NCBI GenBank assembly: GCA_039090855.1
Contig: CM077034.1
Span: 224,395,331 to 224,459,330, forward strand
Source of the DNA: Macrothele yani
Lineage: Eukaryota > Arthropoda > Arachnida > Araneae > Macrothelidae
Length of the DNA: 64,000 bases
Direction of reading: 5' to 3'
Part shown: piece after piece, positions 48,471 to 57,899 of the stretch
Layout of the letters: every line of letters starts with the position of its first letter
How positions within the stretch are numbered: position 1 is the first letter of the stretch
Translations under genes and position numbers: made by a program
Notes under the pieces: model-generated
The model's input: the letters and a program-made list of their open reading frames with translations, nothing else
What the model was told of the DNA's origin: nothing
Databases searched by the model: none

Positions 48471-49736
48471 CTACGTTCAAGAAGTTCCGCAACTTTTTAT
48501 ATTAAAAAAGAATGAGTACAGGTAATACCTGTTTATGCGGTGTTTCCTTCGAAGTAGTTACCCTGTGCAACTATACATTTTTGCCAGCGCTCATACAAAG
48601 ATTTAAATGCAGATTGCGAGCCTTCTGTTGCCACATCCTCCAGTGCCTCCGTCGCAGCTCTTCGGAACTTGAAAAGCGTCGCCCCTTAAGCAAATTCTTT
48701 ATCCGGGGAAAAAGGAAAAAACCACACGGGGTGAGATCCGGGGAATAAGCTGGTTGTGGAAGATCGGACACCATTAGGGATCTGTGAGCCGGCGCATTAT
48801 CGTGACGGAACATCCACGAGTTGGTCTTCCAAAGATCGGGTTGCATGCATCTCACCGATTCTCGGAGACGTTCCAGGACGTTGATGTACTCTTCTTTAGT
48901 GACTATATGACCATGTTGAACGAATTTCTTGAGTATAATCCCCTTGCAATCAAAGAAAACTGTTAACAAGACCTTTCCTTTGGAGCGGTCAGCTTTGAAC
49001 TTTTTTGGTAGTGGCGACAACAACGATTTCCACACTTTTGACTGTCGGTTAGATTGGGGTTCGTACAGAAAGCACCAAGTCTCATCGCCAGTGATCAATC
49101 GATTCATATGAATCCACTGCATCGATGTCATCCCCGCAAACTTGCACGCGCTCATCCATGTTTACTTGTGTCACGTGTTTGGGAACAATTTGTTGGCACA
49201 CGTGACGCATGCCCAGTTTCTCTTTTAAAATGGCGTGGCAACTTCCAACTGAAATGCCGGCTACTTCTGCAATCGCTGCAACAGTTTTTAGACGGCCATT
49301 TTTTACAATTTCTTTGACAATGGCGATTTGTTCAACCGTCGTGGATGTTCAAGTTCGTCCTGACCTCTCATCACCCTCGATACCCTGTCGCCCGTTTTCG
49401 AATCGTTGATTCCACACATAAACTCTAGTTCGACTTATTGCACTCTTACCGTACGCTGACTCAATCATTTGAAAAGCCTCAGAGAAAGATTTTCTGAGCA
49501 GAACACAAAATTTTACACTTGAACGCTGTTCAAAATTCGATAACGTTGTCCTCGCGACTTAGAGTCTCGAATGCCTGTAATCACGAACTACGCACATACG
49601 GTGTACGTGTTGGATCTGGATCAAACCGGTTCTGGCTGGTCGATCACATCATGCTCTTTGCTTGATTAGCGGGGAATGACGTAATTCACTGACATTTGGC
49701 AAATATTCAAAAAGTTCCAGAACTTTTTGAACGTAG
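48471..49736 (-). mobile_element. mariner element 2
   Basis: It is 1266 bp with imperfect inverted terminal repeats CTACGTTCAAGAAGTTCCGC at the left and GTTCCAGAACTTTTTGAACG near the right end, finishing GTAG at 49736. TA follows on the right. The family differs from mariner 1: neither its terminal repeats nor its transposase are close. Confidence 0.85.
48533..49533 (-). pseudogene. mariner (DD34D) transposase, broken
   Basis: N-terminal helix-turn-helix sequence (SVKFCVLLRKSFSEAFQMIE, then SAISRTRVYVWNQRFENG) lies at about 49530-49390. A shift and stop follow, then VEQIAIVKEIVKNGRLKTVA and ISVGSCHAILKEKLGMRHV. The longest open part (49155-48571) contains ITGDETWCFLYEPQSNRQS with the first Asp, FFDCKGIILKKFV, HDNAPAHRS with the second Asp, and AYSPDLTPCGFFLFPRIKN with the third. 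A late frameshift separates the C-terminal RWQKCIVAQGNYFEGNTA, which ends at 48533-48535. Between HDNAPAH and YSPDL the sequence is shorter than usual, suggesting a deletion. Inactive. Confidence 0.87.
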
Positions 49737-49817
49737 TAGTATGCTTGAATGAAGTAGTTGTTTGGTTTCATTTCTGCTCCAGATAATGCGTAAACATCCT
49801 GGAGTTATATTTTCAAT
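49737..49817. other. unassigned spacer
   Basis: Sequence between mariner 2 and the LINE 3' end. No feature is recognised. Confidence 0.4.
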
Positions 49818-50196
49818 ATCATTGTCAACCATTATTAATCTGCTTCTGGATGAAGGTCTCCCCTAAGTTCCTTTCACAACAACCCGTCTTGTGCCAGTCT
49901 CCTCCGTATCACTCCCACATGCTTTCCAATGTCACCCATCCATCTAACACGTGATCTTCTGGGGTCTTTTCCTATCCCCTGGAGTCCAGTCCAGAACTTC
50001 GTTTGTCCACCGGTGGTCCGTCCTTCTGACAATATGTCCAGCCCATTGCCATTTTAGGGACATCACTCTGATCATGATGTCTTCCACTCTTGTCATTTCC
50101 CTTATCCATGAGTTCCTCTTCTTATCGTTCCTGGTTACACCAAGCATGCATCTCTCCATGCTTCTCTGACTTGTGTGCAGTCTTTGTATGTCCTTT
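49818..50196 (-). pseudogene. RTE-type LINE, C-terminal end (part 1 of a split copy)
   Basis: The minus strand encodes MLGVTRNDKKRNSWIREM, then RVEDIMIRVMSLKWQWAGHI, then RRTDHRWTNEVLDW, with a frameshift and stops before the 3' end. The 3' end reads ATGGTTGACAATGAT like the LINE copy at 57900-59015. The upstream part of the same frame (PVLTYGARTWTLT) is found beyond F1-E at 54537-54640, so F1-E split this LINE. Confidence 0.85.
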
Positions 50197-50559
50197 GTAC
50201 GCTTTCCAACCGTAGGTTGAAGAAGCGCGTATGCTCCAGCTTTGTACGTCTGTCTATCTGTCTGCACGATAACTCGCGTAAAAACTGGTCGAATTAGATG
50301 AAAGTTTATTAGTATGTGGTAGGGGAACACTGGGGACGAACCCTAATTGAAAATGGGGCGAAATGGGGTCAAAGGTCAGGACATAGGAGCGGGCTCCATT
50401 CGATTGCTGTTATGCGTCATAATTTTCGTACAAATGGTTCGATTTCAATGAAATTTTGGTATGTGGTAGGGGCCCACCTGGGGACAAACGCTATTGAAAC
50501 TGGGCGAAATGGTGTCAAATTTCTGGGCATAGGAGCGGAATCCATTCGATTACTCTTAT

Positions 50560-52380
50560 GCATCATAACTTGCGTAAAAATAGCGATGGAATTTTATTAT
50601 GTGGTAGGGGACCACCTGGGGACAAACGCTATTGAAACTGGGCGAAATGGTGTCAAATTTCTGGGCATAGGAGCGGAATCCATTCGATTACTCTTATGCA
50701 TCATAACTTGCGTAAAAATAGCGATGGAATTTTATTATGTGGTAGGGGCCCACCTGGGGACAAACGCTATTGAAACTGGGCGAAATGGTGTCAAATTTCT
50801 GGGCATAGGAGCGGAATCCATTCGATTACTCTTATGCATCATAACTTGCGTAAAAATAGCGATGGAATTTTATTATGTGGTAGGGGACCACCTGGGGACA
50901 AACGCTATTGAAACTGGGCGAAATGGTGTCAAATTTCTGGGCATAGGAGCGGAATCCATTCGATTACTCTTATGCATCATAACTTGCCTAAAAATAGCGA
51001 TGGAATTTTATTATGTGGTAGGGGCCCACCTGGGGACAAACGCTATTGAAACTGGGCGAAATGGTGTCAAATTTCTGGGCATAGGAGCGGAATCCATTCG
51101 ATTACTCTTATGCATCATAACTTGCGTAAAAATAGCGATGGAATTTTATTATGTGGTAGGGGCCCACCTGGGGACAAACGCTATTGAAACTGGGCGAAAT
51201 GGTGTCAAATTTCTGGGCATAGGAGCGGAATCCATTCGATTACTCTTATGCATCATAACTTGCGTAAAAATAGCGATGGAATTTTATTATGTGGTAGGGG
51301 ACCACCTGGGGACAAACGCTATTGAAACTGGGCGAAATGGTGTCAAATTTCTGGGCATAGGAGCGGAATCCATTCGATTACTCTTATGCATCATAACTTG
51401 CGTAAAAATAGCGATGGAATTTTATTATGTGGTAGGGGCCCACCTGGGGACAAACGCTATTGAAACTGGGCGAAATGGTGTCAAATTTCTGGGCATAGGA
51501 GCGGAATCCATTCGATTACTCTTATGCATCATAACTTGCGTAAAAATAGCGATGGAATTTTATTATGTGGTAGGGGCCCACCTGGGGACAAACGCTATTG
51601 AAACTGGGCGAAATGGTGTCAAATTTCTGGGCATAGGAGCGGAATCCATTCGATTACTCTTATGCATCATAACTTGCGTAAAAATAGCGATGGAATTTTA
51701 TTATGTGGTAGGGGACCACCTGGGGACAAACGCTATTGAAACTGGGCGAAATGGTGTCAAATTTCTGGGCATAGGAGCGGAATCCATTCGATTACTCTTA
51801 TGCATCATAACTTGCGTAAAAATAGCGATGGAATTTTATTATGTGGTAGGGGCCCACCTGGGGACAAACGCTATTGAAACTGGGCGAAATGGTGTCAAAT
51901 TTCTGGGCGTAGGAGCGGAATCCATTCGATTACTCTTATGCATCATAACTTGCGTAAAAATAGCGATGGAATTTTATTATGTGGTAGGGGACCACCTGGG
52001 GACAAACGCTATTGAAACTGGGCGAAATGGTGTCAAATTTCTGGGCATAGGAGCGGAATCCATTCGATTACTCTTATGCATCATAACTTGCGTAAAAATA
52101 GCGATGGAATTTTATTATGTGGTAGGGGCCCACCTGGGGACAAACGCTATTGAAACTGGGCGAAATGGTGTCAAATTTCTGGGCGTAGGAGCGGAATCCA
52201 TTCGATTACTCTTATGCATCAAAACTTGCGTAAAAATAGCGATGGAATTTTATTATGTGGTAGGGGACCACCTGGGGACAAACGCTATTGAAACTGGGCG
52301 AAATGGTGTCAAATTTCTGGGCATAGGAGTGGAATCCATTCGATTACTCTTATGCATCATAACTTGCGTAAAAATAGCGA
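50560..52380 (+). repeat. 138-bp homogenised monomers of F1-E
   Basis: Thirteen to fourteen near-identical type I monomers of 138 bp, partly alternating GGGGACCACC and GGGGCCCACC forms. Because 138 is a multiple of three, one plus-strand frame stays open from 50316 to 52505 and would give a 46-residue repeat (core GTNAIETGRNGVKFLGIG). I regard the frame as incidental. Confidence 0.9.
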
Positions 52381-52740
52381 TGGAATTTTATTATGTGGTA
52401 GGGGACCACCTGGGGACGAATCCTATTAAAAATGGGCGAAATGGGGCCAAAGGTCCGGACATAGGAGCGGGATCCATTCGATTACTCTTATGCGTCATAC
52501 ACTGACGGAAAAAAAATCCAAACACCAAGAAGGGGTTGTGTTAGATAAACGACAGTTGGTAGGCGGTCAGAGTACATCTGTAAGATGACGTCTATGCAAA
52601 TTTCGCGCTCGGCGCATACGCGTGGCGCTAGTAGCGCCCCTCGGAACATGCAAAGCAGGTTTGCTGTAAATACGCACTGTAACGTTCGTGAGCGTTATTT
52701 TTCGTTGAGATTCGACGTAGTGTGTCGATGTTCGTCAAGA

Positions 52741-53997
52741 ATGCCTTTAAGAAGACGAAGAAGCCATTATCAACAGCTCACGGAGTTTGAACGAGGTCGT
52801 ATAATAGGGCTACGAGAAGGTGGATTTTCTTTCCGCAATATTGCAGAACGACTTGGCAGGGCCGCCCCGGTGGCGCAGTGGTCTAAGGCGCTCTCCTATG
52901 ATCATTCGTCCGTACGGGGTCCGGGTTCGAATCCCAGTCAGGCATGGATGTTGTGTTTGTCTTACGGCACTGGCTCTCTCCCTTCCCTGGAACCAGTGAT
53001 CCTAAATTAGGGACGGGCGACTGCTTATAGCCCATTGAGTTACTCACGGTGGTCGTTAAACCTCCAATCAAAAAAAAAAAAAAGACTTGGCATGAATGTA
53101 GCCACTGTGCATGATTGTTCGCAACGGTGGTCAAGGGAAGGTACTGCCTCAAGAAGACCGGGTTCCGGCCAGCCACGTGGCACTACTGAGAGGGAAGACC
53201 GCCGTGTAGGGCGTATGGCCGTGGCACATCGTACCGCGTCTACGGCAGCAATTCGAGCTGCAGTTGCCACCACAGTGACACAACGAACTGTTACAAATCG
53301 GTTACTTGAAGGACAGCTCCGAGCCAGACGCCCTGTGGCGTGCATTCCACTTACTCCAAACCACTGCCGTTTGAGACGCCAGTGGTGTCAAGCTAGAGCT
53401 CATTGGAGGACGGAGTGGAGATCTGTTGTGTTTTCTGATGAAAGCCGGTTCTGCCTGGGTGCCAGTGATGGCCGTGTGTTGGTTAGAAGGAGGCCAGGTG
53501 AGCGCCTGCAACCAACCTGTCTGCAGCCGAGACACACTGGACCTACACCTGGAGTTATGGTCTGGGGAGCAATTTCCTATGACAGCAGGAGCACTCTCGT
53601 GGTTATCCCACGCACCCTGACGGCACAGTTGTACGTCGGTCTGGTGATTCAACCTGCTGTGCTGCCATTCATGAACAGCATTCCAAGGGGTGTTTTCCAA
53701 CAGGATAACGCTCGCCCGCATACCGCTGTTGTAACCCAACATGCTCTACAGAGTGACGACATGTTGCCGTGGCCTGCTAGATCACCAGATCTTTCACCAA
53801 TCGAGCACGTATGGGACATCATTGGACGACAACTCCAGCGTCACCCCTAAACAGCATTAACCGTCCCTGTATTGACCGACCAAATGCAACAGGCATGGAA
53901 CTCCATCCCACAAACTGACATCCAGCACCTGTACGGCACAATGCATGAACGTTTGCGTGCTTGCATTCAACATTCTGATCGTTACACCGGTTATTAA
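52741..53997 (+). pseudogene. Tc1-family transposase, interrupted by a SINE and one stop
   Basis: It starts at ATG 52741 (MPLRRRRSHYQQLTEFERG, then RIIGLREGGFSFRNIAERLG). The SINE at 52859-53083 cuts the first helix-turn-helix, and the frame resumes at 53092 with MNVATVHDCSQRWSREG. Then come GQPRGTTEREDRRVGRM, VTQRTVTNRLLEGQLRARR, FSDESRFCL (first Asp), PGVMVWGAISYDSRSTLVV, FQQDNARPHTAVV (second Asp) and WPARSPDLSPIEHVWD (Glu). A single TAA at 53848-53850 truncates it. Beyond it the frame continues through AWNSIPQTDIQHLYGTMHER to the natural stop at 53995-53997. I count 32, not 34, residues between the second Asp and the Glu. Without SINE and stop it would be a normal-length enzyme of about 340 residues. 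Confidence 0.9.
52859..53083 (+). mobile_element. SINE1 copy inside the Tc1 transposase gene
   Basis: Head with box A (TGGCGCAGTGGTCTA) and box B (GGGTTCGAATCCC), body with TGTCTTACGGCACTGGC, tail of 14 A. It is flanked by the 9-bp duplication GACTTGGCA at 52850-52858 and 53084-53092. It is the youngest layer of a four-level nest. Confidence 0.95.
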
Positions 53998-54536
53998 TGT
54001 ACCAGCATTTCACATTTAAAATTGCTGTTCTCGCGCTTACATTAAGCTGTGATCTTGAAACCTTAATCGATTAAATATGTTACTTATACAAATGTATTGC
54101 CGCCATTTCATTCCTCTACAACTATTTTTTCGTGGTGTTGGGATTTTTTTCCATCAGTGTAACTTGCGTAAAAATGTTTCGATTTCGATAAAATTCTATT
54201 ATGTGGTAGGGGACCACCTGGGGACGAACCCTATTGGAAATGGTCGAAATGGGGTCAAAGGTCAGAACATAGGAGAGGGATCCATTTCATTGCCCTGATG
54301 CGTCATAACTTAACTAAAGATGCTTCAATTGAGACAAAACATTATCATGTTGTTCCGGAAGTATACTTAACCGGTTCTGTTGAACATCATCGAAATGGGA
54401 TCGAAGGTTAGGACACAGGGGCGAGATTTATTCCACAGCCATAATCCTCATAACTTGAGTAATAACTTGAGTTATGATCGCTGGTATGTTGGAAAGCGTA
54501 CAATAATCAATGCATTGCATGATTTTACCTACTTGT

Positions 54537-54640
54537 TTAGTTAAGGTCCATGTCCTTGCTCCATACGTAAGAACTGGAAGGATGCATTAATTAAACACTT
54601 TTCTTTTAAGACATAATGTCATATAGAATGGGGTTAACAC
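54537..54640 (-). pseudogene. RTE-type LINE, part 2 of the copy split by F1-E
   Basis: The minus strand encodes MSxKRKVFN-type sequence followed by CILPVLTYGARTWTLT. It is colinear with 58560-58650 of the other LINE copy and directly upstream, in frame terms, of part 1 at 49818-50196. Confidence 0.8.
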
Positions 54641-54769
54641 TCAAGAGACGCATATAGCTTATTAAATTACTTCACTTTTGTGGTGTGGTTAAGCACAAAG
54701 ATTCGACAAGCTTTCCCACTCCACTGGGAGGCTTTTTCAAGGCAATGGTGGACATAGAATGAAGTAATA
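54641..54769. other. unassigned spacer
   Basis: No recognised coding or repeat feature in this approximately 130-bp stretch, which ends with the TA target of the next Tc1. Confidence 0.4.
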
Positions 54770-56301
54770 CACTGCCGGACAATTGCTAAGGACGGATGAC
54801 AATAGCAACGATAGCATCCATAAAATGGAAGGCACGAAAATGTGGAAATTAGCATAAGTGCGGGATACAGTAAGACGTGTTGTGCGTATGCAAATTTTGG
54901 ATTGCCGAACTTGTTCGTGACGTCATAGCGCTGATAAGAGATATAAAGGATTTGACGCGTATTGACCGTTGTTGTTCAAACGCAAAGTTGAAAGGGAAAG
55001 AATCAATTGACGAACTTGCAATATTCAGTATGTCTTCCCGACATCACCTAGATGATTTTACGCGTGGCCGTATTATTGGCAAGATTGAAGAAGGGCGAAA
55101 AATAACAGATGTTGCCAGGGAGTTCGATGTCAGCCACAGTGTTGTTTCAAGGCTTTGGAAATCATTTCAAACAAATGGAGAGTGTAGCAAACGTCACGGG
55201 GGAGGTCGTGTTCGCAGTACGACACCTGCAGAAGATCGGTACATAGTGCTATCAACAAAAAGACACCGGCGCAGCACAGCTAGTGAGGTAGCAAATCAGT
55301 TTATGGCTGCTACTGGCAAGCGGATCTCCCGAAAAACTGTCGCCAGACGTTTGCATGAAGGAGGACTATACGCCCGCCGTCCTGTTGTGTGCATCCCATT
55401 GTCCAGACGTCACCGTACCGCCCGTTTGCAATGGTGCCATCAACATCGCAATTGGACTGATAACGACTGGTCTGCTGTCCTCTTCTCAGATGAGAGTAGA
55501 TACAGTCTATCGTCTGATTGTCGACGACAACTGATCTGGCGTGATAGTGGTACTGCATATTGTCCAGCAAACATACAGGATATCCAACATGTAGTGTCAT
55601 GGTATGGGCTGGCATCGTGATCAATGGCCGTACGTCCCTCTATGTGCTTCCAACTGGGACTATGACTGGCCAACGATACATTAATGATGTTCTGCTACCT
55701 CATGTTCGCATGTTCCGTGGTGCTGTCGGTGATAGATTCATTTTCATGGACGACAACGCAACATGTCATCGAACAGTCGCTGTCCAGGAGTGTCTTGAGA
55801 GCGAGGATATTCAACGCCTCGTATGGCCAGCACGTTCTCCAGATCTGGATCCCATTGAAAATGTGTGGGATGCTTTGGGGAGGAGTCTTGCTGGTCGCCA
55901 ATGCCTTCCAATAAACAAGGACACCCTCATCAGTGCACTGACAGAGGAATGGGATAAATTACCCCAACAGCTGCTTGATAATGTTGTGCAAAGCATGACA
56001 CGACGTGTGGAATCTTGCATCGCCCTCCATGGTGGCCATATCCCGCATTGACATCTTACGCCGGAACGCCTGCGGACGGTAATTGCATTTTTTTCACGTT
56101 TACGTATTCTGCACAAAATGGCCTGTTTGTCCCTTGAACACGTTCCAAAGCCTTCTGGATTTCAGAGCACAATAAATTGTCTTTCTTGTAATGTCCTGGC
56201 ATTCTGACATTATTTTATTTCACTTGGCATCCAAGCACACTTACTTTTTTTATGCGCTATATAGCCATTTATGATCCATCCTTAGCAATTGTCCAGCAGT
56301 G
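54770..56301 (+). mobile_element. Tc1-like transposon, copy 2
   Basis: It is 1532 bp with terminal repeats CACTGCCGGACAATTGCTAA at 54770 and TTAGCAATTGTCCAGCAGTG ending 56301. TA lies on both sides. It is a near-identical, oppositely oriented copy of 45163-46686, so the two differ by little and moved recently. Confidence 0.93.
55030..56051 (+). pseudogene. Tc1 (DD34E) transposase with one frameshift, copy 2
   Basis: The probable start is 55030 (MSSRHHLDDF). The first frame runs through both helix-turn-helix domains and FSDESRYSL to a stop at 55618-55620. The second frame supplies SVMVWAGIV, FMDDNATCHRT and WPARSPDLDPIENVWD, with the full DD34E spacing, and ends at 56051 after SCIALHGGHIPH. 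The shift lies between about 55575 and 55605, at the same place as in copy 1. An upstream open stretch (54877-55029) reads in frame but lacks conserved features, so I prefer the later Met. Confidence 0.88.
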
Positions 56302-56960
56302 TACTAGCTGATAACTTTACCTGCACCGTCAAAGTGTTGACTTCGCAGGGAAATGTTGAACTCACTCGAAAATTTTGGGATTCATAGGATCCCTGACGGC
56401 GCTGCGATAGCTAGCCCGTCAGTCACCGGAAACCACAGTCTTTCACTCGGACAGATTCGGCCTAGAGACCTGTGGGGTTCTGCCTCCCCCACGGGACCGG
56501 TACCTTACACCCTTCTGTCACAACCCGTGTGTGCGACGTGCTATGGGCAGTTGGGGCAAGCAATTTTTCAATAAATTATTTCATCTCGTGGCCGAGAGGT
56601 CGCCCGCCAACGCGAGTTTTTTTGGGACCAATGTCCTTTATTAGGTATCAAAACACATGCACATTTCACTATGAGGGTCTCATGCACCCCTCTGACAAAT
56701 ATTCAAACACTGAAAACTATTAAAAACACATCAAACATGGTCCACAGCCTAGGGCCAGTGCTGTGGTGATGACCCCGGGCCAGGGTCATCAGGATCACCT
56801 TGGTCAATAGACCCAAAAAGCTCAATATCAAGAGCAACGTGCCTTCGAGGGTACTACCATCTGTCAACCATAGTTGACCCGGCTTTTCCTTTGCTCAAGT
56901 TACCTGATAAGACTGGGACACGTTTTACTGAAGCTGGAGTGAGCGACGTCCAACTTCAGA
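56302..56960. other. unassigned sequence
   Basis: No credible coding frame. Short frames at 56353-56723 have no recognisable motif. The stretch after 56880 belongs to the LINE ORF1 remnant read on the minus strand. Confidence 0.4.
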
Positions 56961-57250
56961 CGGAACTTGGCATTCGCAGCAGTGCAGTTTGCTGCATTTC
57001 GGTGCTGCTGCACACTGGTGGTGCTGGTGGCCAACTTCACCGCAATTGCAGCACCTTGCTTCTGACTCGGGGCAGTTGCCTCGGAGATGGCCGAAGCCAT
57101 TGCACCGAAAGCACCTGATCTCCCGGAAGAAATTCCTTTAGACGGAGCACTGGCTAACCCAAGTTCAGCGTCTTCCGCCTTACCAAGTGCTGGAAGGCCT
57201 TGGGCTCCACGTCTGCCACCCAGTGGACCCCACCTCCCTTGCCCTTGATG
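56880..57250 (-). pseudogene. LINE ORF1 (gag-like) zinc-knuckle fragment
   Basis: Minus strand from 57113: CFRCNGFGHLRGNC and CCNCGEVGHQHHQC are two perfect C-x2-C-x4-H-x4-C knuckles. They are followed by a third cysteine cluster (KCSKLHCCEC) and, after a frame change, HSSFSKTCPSLIR. This layout, with the late H-S-x-x-S-x-x-C-P, is typical of ORF1 proteins of jockey/I-type LINEs, which bind the element RNA in the cytoplasm. Stops and a frameshift make it inactive, and no reverse transcriptase of that type adjoins it. A gag of an LTR element is a less likely alternative. Confidence 0.65.
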
Positions 57251-57396
57251 GGGAAAACAGGCTTTAAACCCGTTCTAGAATGAAGTAATTAGAACACTTA
57301 GGAAACAAAGTTGATATTTAAAAAGAATAATAATATGGGTGACGTCACGAGCATTTACATGTATTTTTATCACGCAATTGTACGGTGGGCGGCGAT
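57251..57396. other. unassigned spacer
   Basis: No feature is recognised. It precedes the 240-bp duplication. Confidence 0.4.
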
Positions 57397-57716
57397 GTGT
57401 TTCCATTTTTTAATAGCACGTGCAAAACCGTGGCTTACCAATGTAACATGCTCGTGATATCACCCACGTTACTTTCAAAAAAAAAAAAAAAAAAAAAAAG
57501 AGAAGAAAAGAAAAGAAAAAAAAAGGAAAATCATCTTTACTTGTTAGGTTTTCTAATTCCCTACATTTTATGTCTGCCGTTGCCTTGAAAAAGTCTCGTA
57601 GTGGAGTACGAAAGTTTTTTGCGAATCTTCGTGCTTGTGTTTCCATCTTTTAATAGCACGTGCAAAACCGTGGCTTACCAATGTAACATGCTCGTGATAT
57701 CACCCACGTTACTTTC

Positions 57717-57747
<31 letters not shown>

Positions 57748-57878
57748 GAAAAGAAAAGAAAAAAAAGGAAAATCATCTTTACTTCTTAGGTTCTCTAATT
57801 CCCTACATTTTATGTCTGCCGTTGCCTTGAAAAAGTCTCGCAGTGGAGTACGAAAGTTTTTTGCGAATCTTCGTGCTT
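57397..57878. repeat. 240-bp direct tandem duplication with A and GA runs
   Basis: TAATAGCACGTGCAAAACCG occurs at 57411 and 57651. The two units of about 240 bp are almost identical, each holding an A-run of 20 or more followed by AGAAAAGAAAAG. Non-coding. Likely a recent slippage or unequal-exchange product. Confidence 0.9.
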
Positions 57879-57899
57879 ATCACACCAAATAAGTGAACG

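Larger units (their letters stand above)
52500..54159 (+). mobile_element. Tc1-like transposon (Tcb1-like) nested in F1-E
   Basis: The terminal repeats are CACTGACGGAAAAAAAATCC at 52500 and the inverse GGATTTTTTTCCATCAGTG ending 54159. TA lies on both sides (52498-52499, 54160-54161). Removing it rejoins the F1 phrase GCGTCATAACTTGCG. The total of 1660 bp includes a 225-bp SINE and its 9-bp duplication, so the element itself was about 1.43 kb. Confidence 0.93.
50197..54536 (+). mobile_element. F1 element copy E, with nested Tc1 and SINE
   Basis: Its perfect 14-bp inverted repeats are GTACGCTTTCCAAC (50197-50210) and GTTGGAAAGCGTAC (54488-54501). A hairpin sequence AATCAATGCATTGCATGATT lies at 54505-54524, and the 3' end ACTTGT at 54536. 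Leader, then about 16 type I monomers at a 138-bp step, then one type II monomer and the tail. It is inserted into an RTE LINE frame: the left flank ends GTCCTTT and the right flank starts TTAGTTAAGG. A 1660-bp Tc1 interrupts it at 52500. This copy defines the F1 ends best. Confidence 0.78.

Noticed and set aside
50316..52505. 729-residue open frame as a real repetitive protein gene
   Set aside because: It is the F1 type I monomer array read in a frame that happens to lack stops. Related arrays with a 140-bp step have no such frame, and there is no start context, domain or independent support.
57385..57789. Small lysine- or phenylalanine-rich frames
   Set aside because: They come from the A and GA runs in the 240-bp duplication.
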